A DNA stretch of 64,000 bases from Streptomyces fildesensis (GCF_016107395.1 NZ_JAAIKO010000034.1:26551-90550); one strand, 5' to 3'. Numbered from the stretch's first letter, positions 27,455 through 36,320 are shown. Numbers and translations: made by a program. The notes: generated by a model from the sequence alone, not told the origin.

Positions 27455-27952
27455 TCAGGTGCACTGACGTTCGGCGCGCTGTCGGATCAGCTCCTCGACG
27501 GCGGTGGGCAGGGTGGTTTCGAAGTCGATGAGTTTCGCCCAGGTCGGGGTGATGACGATGCGGACCATGCCGTCGTAGAGGGAGCGGACCTCGGCCTCCC
27601 ACTCGGTGCGCTGCTCGGGTGTCATCGCGTAGCTGCCGTTCATCTGGAGATACTCCTCCGGGATGCCGTCGACGACGTCCAGCTCGGCCCGCCCGCGCAG
27701 GAGCAGGATCTTCGGTGGGTGGACCTCGGTGTCGATGGTCAGGGCAACGATCGGGTTCTTGCGCAGTGCGGGCAGTTTCGCGGCGTTCTTCGTGGTGCAC
27801 AGGACGATCTGCGAGCCGTTCCAGGTGAACGCGATCGGGATACTGCGTGGGGTGCCGTCCGTGGCGACGTAGGCCAGCCGGGTCAGGTCGCGGGCCAGCA
27901 GATCCTGGCTGATCGGGCGGTTCAGGATCTCGGTGATCTGGGTCGGCTGCAT
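27455..27952 (-). CDS. PPOX-class, F420/FMN-binding oxidoreductase-like protein
   Basis: A 165-residue split-barrel flavin/deazaflavin protein. It reads SQDLLARDLTRLAYVATDGT, RSIPIAFTWNGSQIVLCTTK and NAAKLPALRKNPIVALTID, typical of the pyridoxamine-oxidase-like/F420 family of actinobacteria. The ATG at 27952 has AAGGAG upstream. It lies about 460 bp downstream of the lanthipeptide precursor, same strand, and could be either the last gene of that locus or an unrelated neighbour. If linked, it could reduce or oxidise the peptide, but there is no direct evidence. Confidence 0.8.
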   Translation of the reverse strand: MQPTQITEILNRPISQDLLARDLTRLAYVATDGTPRSIPIAFTWNGSQIVLCTTKNAAKLPALRKNPIVALTIDTEVHPPKILLLRGRAELDVVDGIPEEYLQMNGSYAMTPEQRTEWEAEVRSLYDGMVRIVITPTWAKLIDFETTLPTAVEELIRQRAERQCT

Positions 27953-28414
27953 GGTGATCGCTCCTTCGTCGAGGTCGTGGAGCGGCCGGTTCGCGGCCTC
28001 TCGTGCCCCTGGGACGGAGCCGGCCGCACGTTCTCGACATCCCGCGCACGAATTCTCCTGGAGGCGGCCGCGCAGGAGTACGCCGTCTACGGTCGGAGCC
28101 TGGGGGAGGTGTACTGGCAATGCGTGCCGCTCCGTCGGTTCAGCGCGCGCCGCTGGCAGGCCCAGGGCCACAGCGATGTGGGAACGGCGCCGCCGCATCG
28201 CCGAGGACGGCGGTGCCCGCCTGCTCGTGGACCTGGCCGAACTGGCCCGCCCACAGGTCATGACAGATACCGCCGGGATCACGGCGGACCTGGCGGACCA
28301 CGGCCGTACGGGCACGCCCGACGCTGGAAGCCGGTGTGCCCGGTGCATGCTGCCCGATGCGCTGTTGATGGAGGAAGGAGCGGACCGTCGGGCATGCCGA
28401 CGGTCCGCCACCGA
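27953..28414. other. Gap between precursor peptide gene and PPOX gene
   Basis: No intact gene on either strand. A plus-strand reading near 28050-28130 (RARILLEAAAQEYAVYG) looks like the start of a TetR repressor but soon degenerates. No second precursor-like peptide was found. Confidence 0.35.
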
Positions 28415-28543
28415 TCACATGGTGGTGGTGGTCGGGTTGGTCCACAGGCTTTCGTGGATGCTGAAGCAGGGGGGCCAGAAGGCCCCTTCCTGTTCGGCGT
28501 CGACCTCGACGGTGAGTTCCTGCAGAGCGAGAATCTGGTTCAT
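28415..28543 (-). CDS. Class III lanthipeptide precursor peptide
   Basis: A 42-residue peptide gene on the minus strand. It starts at ATG 28543, 12 bp after the LanKC stop, with GAAGGAA as ribosome-binding site. The leader MNQILALQELTVEVDAEQ contains the hydrophobic I-L-x-L-Q motif that class III/IV kinases-cyclases recognise. The putative core after about residue 18 is EGAFWPPCFSIHESLWTNPT then TTTM. It holds one Cys (residue 26), Ser28, Ser32, Thr35 and a C-terminal run of four Thr (38-41). Unusually the only Cys precedes every Ser/Thr, so the classic labionin order Ser-xx-Ser-x(n)-Cys cannot form. Cleavage site and product are unknown. Confidence 0.72.
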   Translation of the reverse strand: MNQILALQELTVEVDAEQEGAFWPPCFSIHESLWTNPTTTTM

Positions 28544-28555
28544 ACCGGCGTTCCT

Positions 28556-31243
28556 TCACTTTCGAGAGGGGACCTCAGGGTGGATGGGATGCCCGTGGTC
28601 CAAGGTGAACAACTCGTCCTCGGGGCCGTGCAGGACACGTTGCAGTGCCAGAAGCACTCCTGCGGCGCCCCAAGTCAGGTCGGCGGTGCATCGCATGCCG
28701 CCCGCGCCGAGGTAGCGGACACCCTGGCCATGGGGCTGGGCGTGTTTCAGCAGTCCGGTGGCGACCCGTACGGCGGCTTCACGGTCGGTCGGCCGGCCGG
28801 TCAGTTCGGCGTGCTCGGCGAGAAAGTAGGTCAGCCCGGCAAGTCCTGTGGACCAGCCCGGTTCCATGGCGCAGGTCTTCCTGGCATCGGCGACGAGCAG
28901 CGGCAGTGCCGCGACGCAGCGGTCGTCCGGCGAGGTCGCCACATAGCGGGTGAGGACCGTAGCCACGCCCGCCGAGCCGACGGACAGGTAGGGCATGGCA
29001 CGCCTGATCACGGCATTGTCGGCGAAGGACAGGCCTCCGTCGGGCAACTGGAGCGCGCGGTCGAGTTCTTCGTGGATCAGGTGACGGCCTGCTGTGAGGT
29101 AGGAGGTCCGACCTGTTGCGTCGGCCAGTTGGTGCAGGAAGAGGGCAAGGCCGGAGCGGCCGTGGAACAGCCCTCTGGCGTCGTGGTCGCCGAGGGTCGG
29201 CACCAGGTCGGTGGTGCGCACGATCGCGTCTCCGGCTGCCGCGGCCAGCTCCAGGTGCCGGTTGTCGCGTGTGCGCCGGTGCAGGGCCAGCCAGCTCAGG
29301 CCGATTCCGGCCCGGCCGTCGGCCAGTGTGGTGGAGGTGCGGGTCAGGGGATGGTTCTCGGCGGTCTGCAGGAGTTCGGTCGCCTCGTCCAGGCGGCCGA
29401 GCTGCGCCAGGACCCGGGCGATGCCTGCTGATCCCGCGTTCAGGCCGGGTGGCAGTTCATCGCGCAGTGCCAGGGAGTCGACCAGTAATCGCTTCTTGAT
29501 CTCCTCAGGGATGGGCACGCCCGCCCGGTGCAGGGCGTGTACCACCCCCGAGGTTCCGTAGGCAACGCCGACGGTGTTGGTGTGGAATGCCTGGGGTGAG
29601 GGTGGGAAGACCCAGTCGGATCGACGGGTGTCGGCCGCATCGAGCAGTCCGATGGCTACCCTCGCGGCGAGATCGGCGAGGCAGCCTTCGGGATCGGCGT
29701 CCACGTCGGACGGGTCGGGCAATGCCGCGGAACTGCCGCCGTCCGTACGCTGGAAGGCGGTCGCGCGAGCCCACAAGTCCGCCGGCACTGCCGCAGTGGC
29801 AGTCAGATCACGTCGCAACAGCGCGAGTTGGGACGATTGACGCTCCGCTGCTCCTTGGAGGGGTGGAGCGAAGAGGGACAGCGTGAGTGCGGCCATGGCG
29901 TACCGGTCGTGCAGGAGCGGGTCCGTGTCGGCGTCGGCGAGGCCGCGGGGGAGGGTGAACCCGGGGGTGCCCATGGCGGCCGCCGGCTGAGTCAGCGGTG
30001 TGGCGGCCTCGAAATCGATGAGTCTGGCCCGCAGGTCGGCGGTGACGATGACGTTGGCGGGACTGAGGTCCCCGAAGCGGTAGCCCCGGGAGTGAAGGTG
30101 GGAAAGGGACTCGTCCAGGCTGCGCAGGATTTGGCGGCAGGCCTTGAAGTAGCTCGCGGAGTCGCGGTTGGGCCACTCGGCCTTGGTGGTGGGTGAGTTC
30201 CGTGCCACCCAATGGTGCAGCGAGATGCCGTCGACGAACTCTGTGACCAGGAAGTCGTGTTCCCACTCGGTGAAGTGGTCCAGGGGCTGCGGGCATACCC
30301 CGGGGGCCGCCGCGTGGACGGCGGTGAGGACGTCGTATTCGCGGCGCAGTCTCTGCCGCGCGCTGACGCCGTCCCAGGTATAGCCGTTGTGGGCGCGTGC
30401 TTCCTTGATGAAGACAGCGCGTCCGGTGCGGCGGTCCACCGCCTGATATGCCCCTCCGGCGTTGCTGGGCTGCAGTACCTTGGCGATCTCGTAGTGGCGG
30501 ATGACGATCGGCCCGGAGTGCGGTGCGGGCTCCTGGGCGACGAAGGGATCGGTGACGCCGTCGGGAAGGATGAACACGGGTCGGCGTTGGTCCGGCACGT
30601 CGCGTCCGAAGCCGTCACGGATGACCGGTTCTCTGCTGCCGTCCAGGCGTAGCCGGCTGCGGTGGCTGAACGCGCCGTAGCGGTAGTGGACGGTCCGAGA
30701 ATCCCGGTAGCGGCGGTCGGACAGGATGTACGGGCCCTCCTCGCCCTCCAGCGCGGCCGAAAGGACGGCCAGGAGCCGGTGGGCCGTCTCGGTGTCCTGC
30801 GGGTAGAGGGCGCAGAACTTGCCGGCCTGTGCACGGTCCGCGTGCTTGTGGTGCAGTGCCAGGAAGAACTTCTGGGCGCTGACGTGCTTGAACGGCACCC
30901 GCTCAGCGAAGCAGGTATGTGCTACAGCGTCGAGGACGTCCTGTGTGCGGTCCAGGCGCGCGGACACATGGATCTTCCAGCCTTGAGCGGCCCGTCGGAG
31001 AGAGGGGTGGCTCCACGCCGTCCAGATGTCCTTGCCGGTGCTCAGCCATCCATCGGCCACCTGCGCAGGGGCGAGCCGCTGCCCGGTGTCGCTGATGGTT
31101 GCCAGCGGGGCGTAGAACTCCTGACCCGCAAGCGCCATACCGATGGCGTCGAGCAACGGATCCTCCTGAGGGTCGAACGAAGGTGGGCAGAGTGGCGGGT
31201 GGGAAGGATCTTTGGGAACCAGTGGCATGTCGTTCAGTGGCAT
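28556..31243 (-). CDS. lanKC: Class III lanthipeptide synthetase LanKC
   Basis: An 895-residue three-domain enzyme that phosphorylates, eliminates and cyclises Ser/Thr/Cys of a precursor. An N-terminal lyase region (about 1-220) precedes a Ser/Thr-kinase domain with the Lys of AVFIKEAR (about 280), the catalytic loop YRFGDLSPANVIV (about 389-401) and the metal Asp of LIDFEA (410). The C-terminal LanC-like cyclase (from about 530) has YGTSGVVHAL, GLFHGRSGLALFLHQLA and GWSTGLAGLTYFLA. The Cys/Cys/His zinc ligands of class IV cyclases are missing (GWSTG where class IV has Cys), so it is class III. The ATG at 31243 or 31228 is likely; upstream sequence is not protein-like. The precursor follows directly. 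No exporter or protease gene is adjacent. Confidence 0.9.
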   Translation of the reverse strand: MPLNDMPLVPKDPSHPPLCPPSFDPQEDPLLDAIGMALAGQEFYAPLATISDTGQRLAPAQVADGWLSTGKDIWTAWSHPSLRRAAQGWKIHVSARLDRTQDVLDAVAHTCFAERVPFKHVSAQKFFLALHHKHADRAQAGKFCALYPQDTETAHRLLAVLSAALEGEEGPYILSDRRYRDSRTVHYRYGAFSHRSRLRLDGSREPVIRDGFGRDVPDQRRPVFILPDGVTDPFVAQEPAPHSGPIVIRHYEIAKVLQPSNAGGAYQAVDRRTGRAVFIKEARAHNGYTWDGVSARQRLRREYDVLTAVHAAAPGVCPQPLDHFTEWEHDFLVTEFVDGISLHHWVARNSPTTKAEWPNRDSASYFKACRQILRSLDESLSHLHSRGYRFGDLSPANVIVTADLRARLIDFEAATPLTQPAAAMGTPGFTLPRGLADADTDPLLHDRYAMAALTLSLFAPPLQGAAERQSSQLALLRRDLTATAAVPADLWARATAFQRTDGGSSAALPDPSDVDADPEGCLADLAARVAIGLLDAADTRRSDWVFPPSPQAFHTNTVGVAYGTSGVVHALHRAGVPIPEEIKKRLLVDSLALRDELPPGLNAGSAGIARVLAQLGRLDEATELLQTAENHPLTRTSTTLADGRAGIGLSWLALHRRTRDNRHLELAAAAGDAIVRTTDLVPTLGDHDARGLFHGRSGLALFLHQLADATGRTSYLTAGRHLIHEELDRALQLPDGGLSFADNAVIRRAMPYLSVGSAGVATVLTRYVATSPDDRCVAALPLLVADARKTCAMEPGWSTGLAGLTYFLAEHAELTGRPTDREAAVRVATGLLKHAQPHGQGVRYLGAGGMRCTADLTWGAAGVLLALQRVLHGPEDELFTLDHGHPIHPEVPSRK

Positions 31244-31620
31244 GTCGTCCCAGGCCGAAGCACCCGGGCCGGAAGTGTGACGTCGTGTGCTCGATGCCGG
31301 GTCGCGGATCGGACGGCACCAGGCACGTCGGCTGCACGACGTCGGGAAAGGGGTGTCGACAGCGGGAGGACAGCCCTGCAGCTTTCTGCGATCACCCTCC
31401 TCACCACCCACCGGCCCTCCGCCGGCACCGAGGGATTGCGGCGCGCGCCGCAAGCCGGAAACGCAGACACGCGACGATCACTGTGCCGGAGCATGCGCCG
31501 ACAGCGCATCCGTGAAAGCCCGTAGCCCCGCACGTAGACGGCGGGCCGGCCGGCCGAAGGTCGGCCCCCGTATCCCGCAGGGTTGCGCGCGGCCGGAGAG
31601 AAAGCCGGCCATCATCTGTC
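31244..31620. other. Upstream region of the lanthipeptide locus
   Basis: No gene recognised. It should hold the promoter for lanKC on the minus strand, but no confident -35/-10 pair was seen. Confidence 0.35.
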
Positions 31621-32146
31621 CGGAAGCCGACTTCGAGCTCTCGCAGAACCAAGCGTGCCCGCATAGCCTTCCGCTTCGCCGCCGCCAAACCATTGGACGA
31701 ACTCTCCGGGAGCGCCGTCCATGCACCGAATCGCGCCCTCGTGGCCGTCAGCGTCAACGTCGAGATCGGCGACCGGGTCCCCGGAGACGCTGGGGGAACC
31801 GGGTTGCACCGGTACCTGCTGCGGCTTCCTGACCGTGAACGTGCAGCGGTTCGGGGAGATCGTGCAGTGGTCGGACCGGGAGGTTCCGTGGGAGTCTCAC
31901 ACCGCCGAGCCGCCGCACCCTCCGCCGGAGCTCCACTTCGACGCGGTTCAGTACGACGCCGAAGTGGCTCGCGCTGAGGGCCGGCGTGTACGGCCCGCGG
32001 TGATGATCCACGGCCGTCCGGACCTGCGGATCGGGCTGAGGAAAGCCATCGACGACAGGTCGCCACCGTGGTCCGTACTCTGCCTCCGGGCAGTTCCTTG
32101 GAAGTCGCTCGCACGGGGTGGATACCGCGGCGGGTGGGGGCGTTGA
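31621..32146 (+). pseudogene. Frameshifted hypothetical protein relic
   Basis: Protein-like sequence runs in one frame (FRFAAAKPLDELSGSAVHAP then NRALVAVSVNVEIGDRVP) to about 31785. It continues in the next frame (ETLGEPGCTGTCCGFLTVNV then QRFGEIVQWSDREVPWESHT). The two parts look like one protein split by a frameshift. The family is not recognised and there is no clear start. Confidence 0.35.
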
Positions 32147-32317
32147 TGCGGGGGGACGGCCGAAGGTCAGCGCATGGCTGTGGGGCTCGTGGGTAGGCAG
32201 GGGGACCAACGATTGCACCTTGGCCGCCGGCACGGTGAAACTGCGGCGGCGGACCTCGTGAGGAGTTTCAGCGGCGGACCCCTGCGGGTGGAGGGTGGCG
32301 GGGCCTACTGTGCCGTC

Positions 32318-32668
32318 ATGAAGACTTCCGGCAAGAAGAAGCCCCTTTCCGAGGATCTGAAGGTGCTGGATGCCGACTTGGCCGTGGCCGCTGACATGAT
32401 CGCCGGCAATGCGGCCACCAGTCTGCGCGACGGCCGGTGGGTGGATCTGGTCGTGGACTTGGTCGAGGCCAACCGGCGTACTCAGATCAGCCTGCACGAA
32501 GCGGTCGAGAAGGCGCTCGCGCACGGTCAGAGCTTCGAGTCCCTGGCAGCTGGATCCCATCTGTCGGCCGAGTATCTGCAGGAGGCGTACGAGCAGTTCG
32601 ATCGTGCGGCGGTGGCACGACCTGGTCCCGATAAGGACGGCCGGGAGCCGTGGCGGGTCCTGGGTTGA
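32318..32668 (+). CDS. Hypothetical helical protein
   Basis: A 116-residue protein with no recognised family. A Lys-rich start (MKTSGKKKPLSEDLK) leads into amphipathic helices: KVLDADLAVAADMIAG, WVDLVVDLVEANRRTQISLH and ESLAAGSHLSAEYLQEAYEQ. It is acidic and soluble with no export signal. The start at 32318 is chosen because the upstream part of the frame is not protein-like. It is monocistronic, beside relics, so function cannot be inferred. Confidence 0.55.
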   Translation: MKTSGKKKPLSEDLKVLDADLAVAADMIAGNAATSLRDGRWVDLVVDLVEANRRTQISLHEAVEKALAHGQSFESLAAGSHLSAEYLQEAYEQFDRAAVARPGPDKDGREPWRVLG

Positions 32669-32748
32669 GGGCCGTACCGTCGAAAGGCGTCCGAAAGCCA
32701 GCCCTCCCGTGGCGGGGGACGCCCGTGTCGTACGGCATGTTCAGAGGG

Positions 32749-33006
32749 CTAACAGTTCGTCCGGCGTAGGAGCAGGGTGACGAATCCGAGGGTGCCCCGG
32801 TAGCCGTGGAGCCAGGTGTGGCGGTGTTCGGCCGCTGCCTTGAGGGCTTCTCCGTTGTCGGGGTGCTCGGGGTGGTCCAGGGCCCACTGGGAGAGGCTTC
32901 CGGTCCAGGACCACTCGTAGTCGTCCCATACCTGGAGGGTGCTGACGCGTCGATCCGTTGACGGTCCATGGCGGCATCCTGCCCCTGCCTGCCGCGTGGG
33001 TCTCAC
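32749..33006 (-). CDS. Small hypothetical protein, possibly frameshifted
   Basis: The segment STLQVWDDYEWSWTGSLSQW through EHPDNGEALKAAAEHRHTWL and GYRGTLGFVTLLLRR reads like a real 65-residue protein. The only in-frame start is a GTG at 33006, giving an unconvincing leader. An ATG at 32970 (MDRQRIDASA) is one frame off and would join it after a single-base slip near 32940. Family unknown; 85 residues if read from the GTG. Confidence 0.4.
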   Translation of the reverse strand: MRPTRQAGAGCRHGPSTDRRVSTLQVWDDYEWSWTGSLSQWALDHPEHPDNGEALKAAAEHRHTWLHGYRGTLGFVTLLLRRTNC

Positions 33007-33085
33007 GGTTTTTGGCAGGTAGTGGGGGACGCGCAGGGGCGGGAAGCGGATCGTTCAGGCTGGTGGATGGGGGTGGTGCGTGCTG

Positions 33086-33733
33086 TCAGCGTGTCAGGGA
33101 GACGGCGAAGGGCTGGAATCCATGGCGTCGCACGATGTGGGGGACCAGCAGGATGAGGGCTTCTGTGGCGCGGGCGGTAGTGATGCCGCCGAGGTTCTCG
33201 ATCCATTCCGGCTGCCAGCCGAGGTCGCCGAGCAGGGCTCCGACGGTCTTCTTGGCGTGGTCGTCCTCGCCGGACAGGTAGACCGTTGGCGGTGTGGCCA
33301 GCGTATGTGGCGACGTCATGACCATGAAGAGCATGGTGTTGAGGGTCTTGACGACCCGGGTGTCGGGTAGGGCCTGCTGGAGGTTTTCGGCCAGGCTGCT
33401 GCCGGGGTAGACGAGGTCTCCCGGCAGTCCGTCGGCGGCATCGTGGGTGGCGTTGGAGACGTCGATGAGGATTTTGTCGGCGAGTTCGGTGCGCAGTTCC
33501 GTCAGTCGTTCCAGCGCGCTGTCGCCCGGGGTCGCGTTGATCACGATGTCGGCGGCGCGCGCGGTGGCGCGCTGGTCGGCGAACCGGATCGAGGGGTCCA
33601 TGCCTGCCTCCTTGCCCGCTGCTGCCGCGTCGGGGGTGCGGTGGCCGAGGATGACGGTGTGTCCGGCGGCGGCGAGGGCACGGGCGAGGTTGCTGCCGAC
33701 GCGCCCGGTGCCGAGAATGCCGATGGTGCTCAT
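33086..33733 (-). CDS. NADPH-dependent F420 reductase-like protein
   Basis: A 215-residue Rossmann protein of the F420:NADP oxidoreductase (Fno)/NAD(P)-binding family. The nucleotide motif is IGILGTGRVGSNLARALAAA (residues 3-22), followed by HTVILGHRTPD, where a basic patch fits the 2'-phosphate of NADPH. Further family blocks are ADIVINATPGDSALERL, KILIDVSNATHD and VVKTLNTMLFMVM. It would pass hydride between NADPH and F420 or a substrate in the cytosol. AAGGAG precedes the ATG at 33733. It follows the inositol-monophosphatase-like gene by 28 bp, so the two are probably co-transcribed from the LysR divergon. Confidence 0.8.
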   Translation of the reverse strand: MSTIGILGTGRVGSNLARALAAAGHTVILGHRTPDAAAAGKEAGMDPSIRFADQRATARAADIVINATPGDSALERLTELRTELADKILIDVSNATHDAADGLPGDLVYPGSSLAENLQQALPDTRVVKTLNTMLFMVMTSPHTLATPPTVYLSGEDDHAKKTVGALLGDLGWQPEWIENLGGITTARATEALILLVPHIVRRHGFQPFAVSLTR

Positions 33734-33761
33734 GGGGGACTCCTTGTGGTGGGAGGGCTGA

Positions 33762-34574
33762 TCAGGCGAGCGGGGCGAGGACCGTGACGGCGGCGGCGTG
33801 AAGGCCGGGGGCCGCGGCCAGGAAATCAGGGCTGGCCAGATTCCAGGGCGCGCCGCTGATGTCGGTGACGGTGCCGCCGGCCTCGATGGCCAGAAGGGCG
33901 CCGGCCACCAGGCCGGAGCGGACGTCGGAGAACTGCCAGAAGGCGTCCATCCGTCCGGCGGCGAGGTGGATGAGTTGCAAGGTGGCGGGGACCGAGACCC
34001 GGACGACCAGGCCGTTGATCAGCATCGCGGTGACGGATTCGCCGATCTTGCGGAAGGTGTCGGCGTCCTCGCCGGGCTTGGCCTGGCCGGTGCCGACCAG
34101 GGCCGCGCCCAGGTCGGTCTTGGCCGACGCGCGCAGCACGGCGCCGTTGAGGTGGGCGCCCCTTCCCGCGATCGCGGTGTAGGTGTCGCCGGTCAGCGGA
34201 AGGTGGACCACGGTCAGGACCGGCTGGTTGTCGCGCACCAAGGTGGCGGTGACCGCCCAGTCGGGCATGCCGTGGACGTGGTTGATGTTGCCTTCGGCGG
34301 GATCGACGATCCACCACTCGCCGTCTGGCAGCGCCCCGCCGGCCAGTTCGTCCTCGGCCCACTGCGAGCCCGGCCTGGCCAGGAGCAGCGGCTCCCGCAT
34401 GACTTTCAGGACCGCGTCGTCGTTGGCGTAGATCTCCTTCACGATCTCGTCGAGAGCCGTTCCGCGAGCGTGCGTGGTGAAGCGGTCGAGCAGTGTGTCG
34501 CCTGCGGTTCGAACGATGGAAGTGACCGTGGCCAACAGGGAGTTGTCGAGGTCGAAAGACGTGTCGAAGGACAT
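33762..34574 (-). CDS. Inositol-monophosphatase-like protein with altered metal motif
   Basis: A 270-residue member of the FIG superfamily (inositol monophosphatase, CysQ, histidinol phosphatase). The fold is recognisable: WAEDELAGG near the first metal site, WWIVDPAEGNINHVHGMPDW at the second, and FSDVRSGLVAGALLAIEAGG near the C-terminus. The canonical second motif is DPxDGTxNF. Here the second Asp is Glu and the Thr is Asn, and the usual GEE of motif one is AED. Metal use or substrate may therefore be unusual, or activity lost. AGGAG lies before the ATG at 34574. It diverges from a LysR gene and heads a two-gene operon. Confidence 0.75.
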   Translation of the reverse strand: MSFDTSFDLDNSLLATVTSIVRTAGDTLLDRFTTHARGTALDEIVKEIYANDDAVLKVMREPLLLARPGSQWAEDELAGGALPDGEWWIVDPAEGNINHVHGMPDWAVTATLVRDNQPVLTVVHLPLTGDTYTAIAGRGAHLNGAVLRASAKTDLGAALVGTGQAKPGEDADTFRKIGESVTAMLINGLVVRVSVPATLQLIHLAAGRMDAFWQFSDVRSGLVAGALLAIEAGGTVTDISGAPWNLASPDFLAAAPGLHAAAVTVLAPLA

Positions 34575-34650
34575 GGGGTGCTCCTGAAGAGGAAGTGACC
34601 GAAGCGGCGATGGCCGCGGCCCTGGTGTCTGGTCTCGACCGTAGACCGAC

Positions 34651-34669
34651 CACTGATTAACAACCAGTG
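34651..34669. promoter_or_regulatory. LysR-box candidate CACTG-N9-CAGTG
   Basis: A 5-bp dyad with 9-bp spacer in the 123-bp gap between the LysR gene and the phosphatase-like gene. A second, weaker dyad (ACCA-N8-TGGT) overlaps it. The position suits control of both divergent promoters. Confidence 0.4.
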
Positions 34670-34697
34670 CATGTTGGTCAGCTATATATTTACTCTC

Positions 34698-35630
34698 ATG
34701 CACTTGGACTTGAACCTGCTCACGGCCTTGGACGCACTACTGGAAGAGGGCAGCGTGAGCGGCGCGGCGGCTCGCACCCATGTCACCGCCCCGGCGATGA
34801 GCCGCTCGCTGGGCCGTCTCCGCAAGGTCACCGGGGACCAGATCCTGGTCCGCTCCGGGCACACCATGGTCCCCACCACCTACGCTCTCGCCGTCCGAGC
34901 ACAGGTCCACGACCTCGTGCAGCAGGCGCACGAGGTGCTGTCGCCGGACCGGGAGGTGGATCTGAGCACGCTCGAGCGCGTGTTCACGGTGCGCTGGCAC
35001 GACGCCCTCGCCGACGCCTGCGGCCCGGCCCTGTTGGCAACGGTGCACCGCCAGGCCCCGGGCATCCGGCTGCGTTTCGTCGCCGAGCCCAGTGCCGACA
35101 CCCCGGACCTGCGCCGGGGCGATGTGGACCTGGAGTCCGGCACCGGCACGCCCGCGGCGCCCGACGTCCGCCACCGGCAGATCGGGCAGGACCGCCTTGT
35201 CGTCGCGGTACGCCCAGGTCACCCCTTGGCCGGAGCACCGCTGACCGTCGAACGCTACGTTGCGGCCGAGCATGTCACCGTCTCGCGTCGTGGACGGCTG
35301 CGCGACCCGGTCGACGATGTCCTGGCCAGCCTCGGAATGGAGCGTGTGGTCGTCGCTGCGGCCCCAACAGCATCAACCGCCCTACGACTTGTCCACGGCA
35401 CTGACCTGGTGGTATCCGTCCCCGAGGCCAGTACCCGAGCGGCGCGACGACAACTGGGCCTGCTGGCGCTGCCGGTCCCCATGCAACTGCCGCCGATCGG
35501 GCTGTACCTGGCCTGGCACCGGCGCCATGACAACGACCGGGCCCACACCTGGCTTCGCGAACAGGCCCGAACGGTCCTGCAAGCCCTGTTCGCGGAACCG
35601 ACCACACCGGAACGGCAACCGACCCGATGA
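34698..35630 (+). CDS. LysR-family transcriptional regulator
   Basis: A 310-residue regulator. The N-terminal winged helix (residues 1-65) reads LNLLTALDALLEEGSVSGAA followed by RTHVTAPAMSRSLGRLRKVT. The C-terminal periplasmic-binding-like domain (about 90-300) senses a co-inducer: VFTVRWHDALADACGPALLA, RLVVAVRPGHPLAGAPLTVE. It resembles the NodD/LinR-like LysR branch. The ATG at 34698 sits at the start of the helix-turn-helix domain. It diverges from the phosphatase-like/F420-reductase-like pair and probably controls it. The inducer is unknown. Confidence 0.85.
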   Translation: MHLDLNLLTALDALLEEGSVSGAAARTHVTAPAMSRSLGRLRKVTGDQILVRSGHTMVPTTYALAVRAQVHDLVQQAHEVLSPDREVDLSTLERVFTVRWHDALADACGPALLATVHRQAPGIRLRFVAEPSADTPDLRRGDVDLESGTGTPAAPDVRHRQIGQDRLVVAVRPGHPLAGAPLTVERYVAAEHVTVSRRGRLRDPVDDVLASLGMERVVVAAAPTASTALRLVHGTDLVVSVPEASTRAARRQLGLLALPVPMQLPPIGLYLAWHRRHDNDRAHTWLREQARTVLQALFAEPTTPERQPTR

Positions 35631-36149
35631 GCGGCGCTCGCGGCAATACGGAATCCACCGGACACGCGGTACGTGCCCCCCGGCCACGGCTCCCCTCTAC
35701 AGCAGACACGGCTGAGAGGCCGACGACCGCCTCGCCCTGCAGGCCGGTGCCGACACGACCGGCACCGCAAGATGTTCCTTCTCCAGTACCACTTCGCGAT
35801 GTTCCCCTGGAACGCGAGAACCGGATAGCAGGAACCCCTGCTGCGGCCGGCATACAGCCAGTGCATGCAGGTGCCCAGCCGTGGCAGGCCGGCTTCATGT
35901 TGATCCGAAAGGGCGATGCCGCGCAGGCGTCCTGAGGCCGTCCGTGCAGAACGGTGGCGGCCACGATGGCAGTATCCGGTGCTGAGGGTCCCCGGTGTCT
36001 CCGCGCGGACTCGTGCAGTGATCCTCCGGGTCGAAGACCGGCAGATGTGGCCCAACGCGGTCGCCCAGGCACTCTCGTGTTTCGAGTGGGCGGCGACGCG
36101 CTGGTGGTGGACCGGAATGCGGGAACGCTGACGGTCGCCGAGGTCGCCG
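35631..36149. other. Degraded stretch before the IstB relic
   Basis: No intact gene. It is probably the rotted continuation of an IS21-type element, but beyond the IstB P-loop region no further block could be recognised in any frame. Confidence 0.35.
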
Positions 36150-36320
36150 CCCCTCCCTGGCTTCGGTGCCGAGGGCGATCAGCAGGTGAGACTTGCCGGT
36201 GCCGGTGCCGGTGCCGGTGCCGGTGCCGGTGCCGGAGTCGGAGTCGGAGTCGCGGATGAGGAAGAGCCGCAGGCTCTTCTTGGTCCATTCGCACTTGGCG
36301 AGGATACGGATCCGCGTAGG
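36150..36320 (-). pseudogene. IS21-family IstB ATPase relic with expanded P-loop
   Basis: On the minus strand ILAKCEWTKKSLRLFLIRDS leads through a repeated tract into GTGKSHLLIALGTEA. The intact family reads TLAKCEWIKKGxPLCLIGDSGTGKSHLLIALGTEA (recalled), so this is the Walker A region of the IS21 helper ATPase. In the relic, Asp-Ser occurs three times and Gly-Thr seven times in a row before GKS. The rest of the protein is missing or frameshifted. Confidence 0.6.
36195..36248. repeat. Hexanucleotide tandem repeat, nine units
   Basis: Six exact GCCGGT units (36195-36230) are followed by GCCGGA and two GTCGGA units. The tract lies in the Walker A codons of the IstB relic; the minus strand encodes Gly-Thr and Asp-Ser dipeptides. 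It is a slippage expansion of two neighbouring hexamers. Confidence 0.9.
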
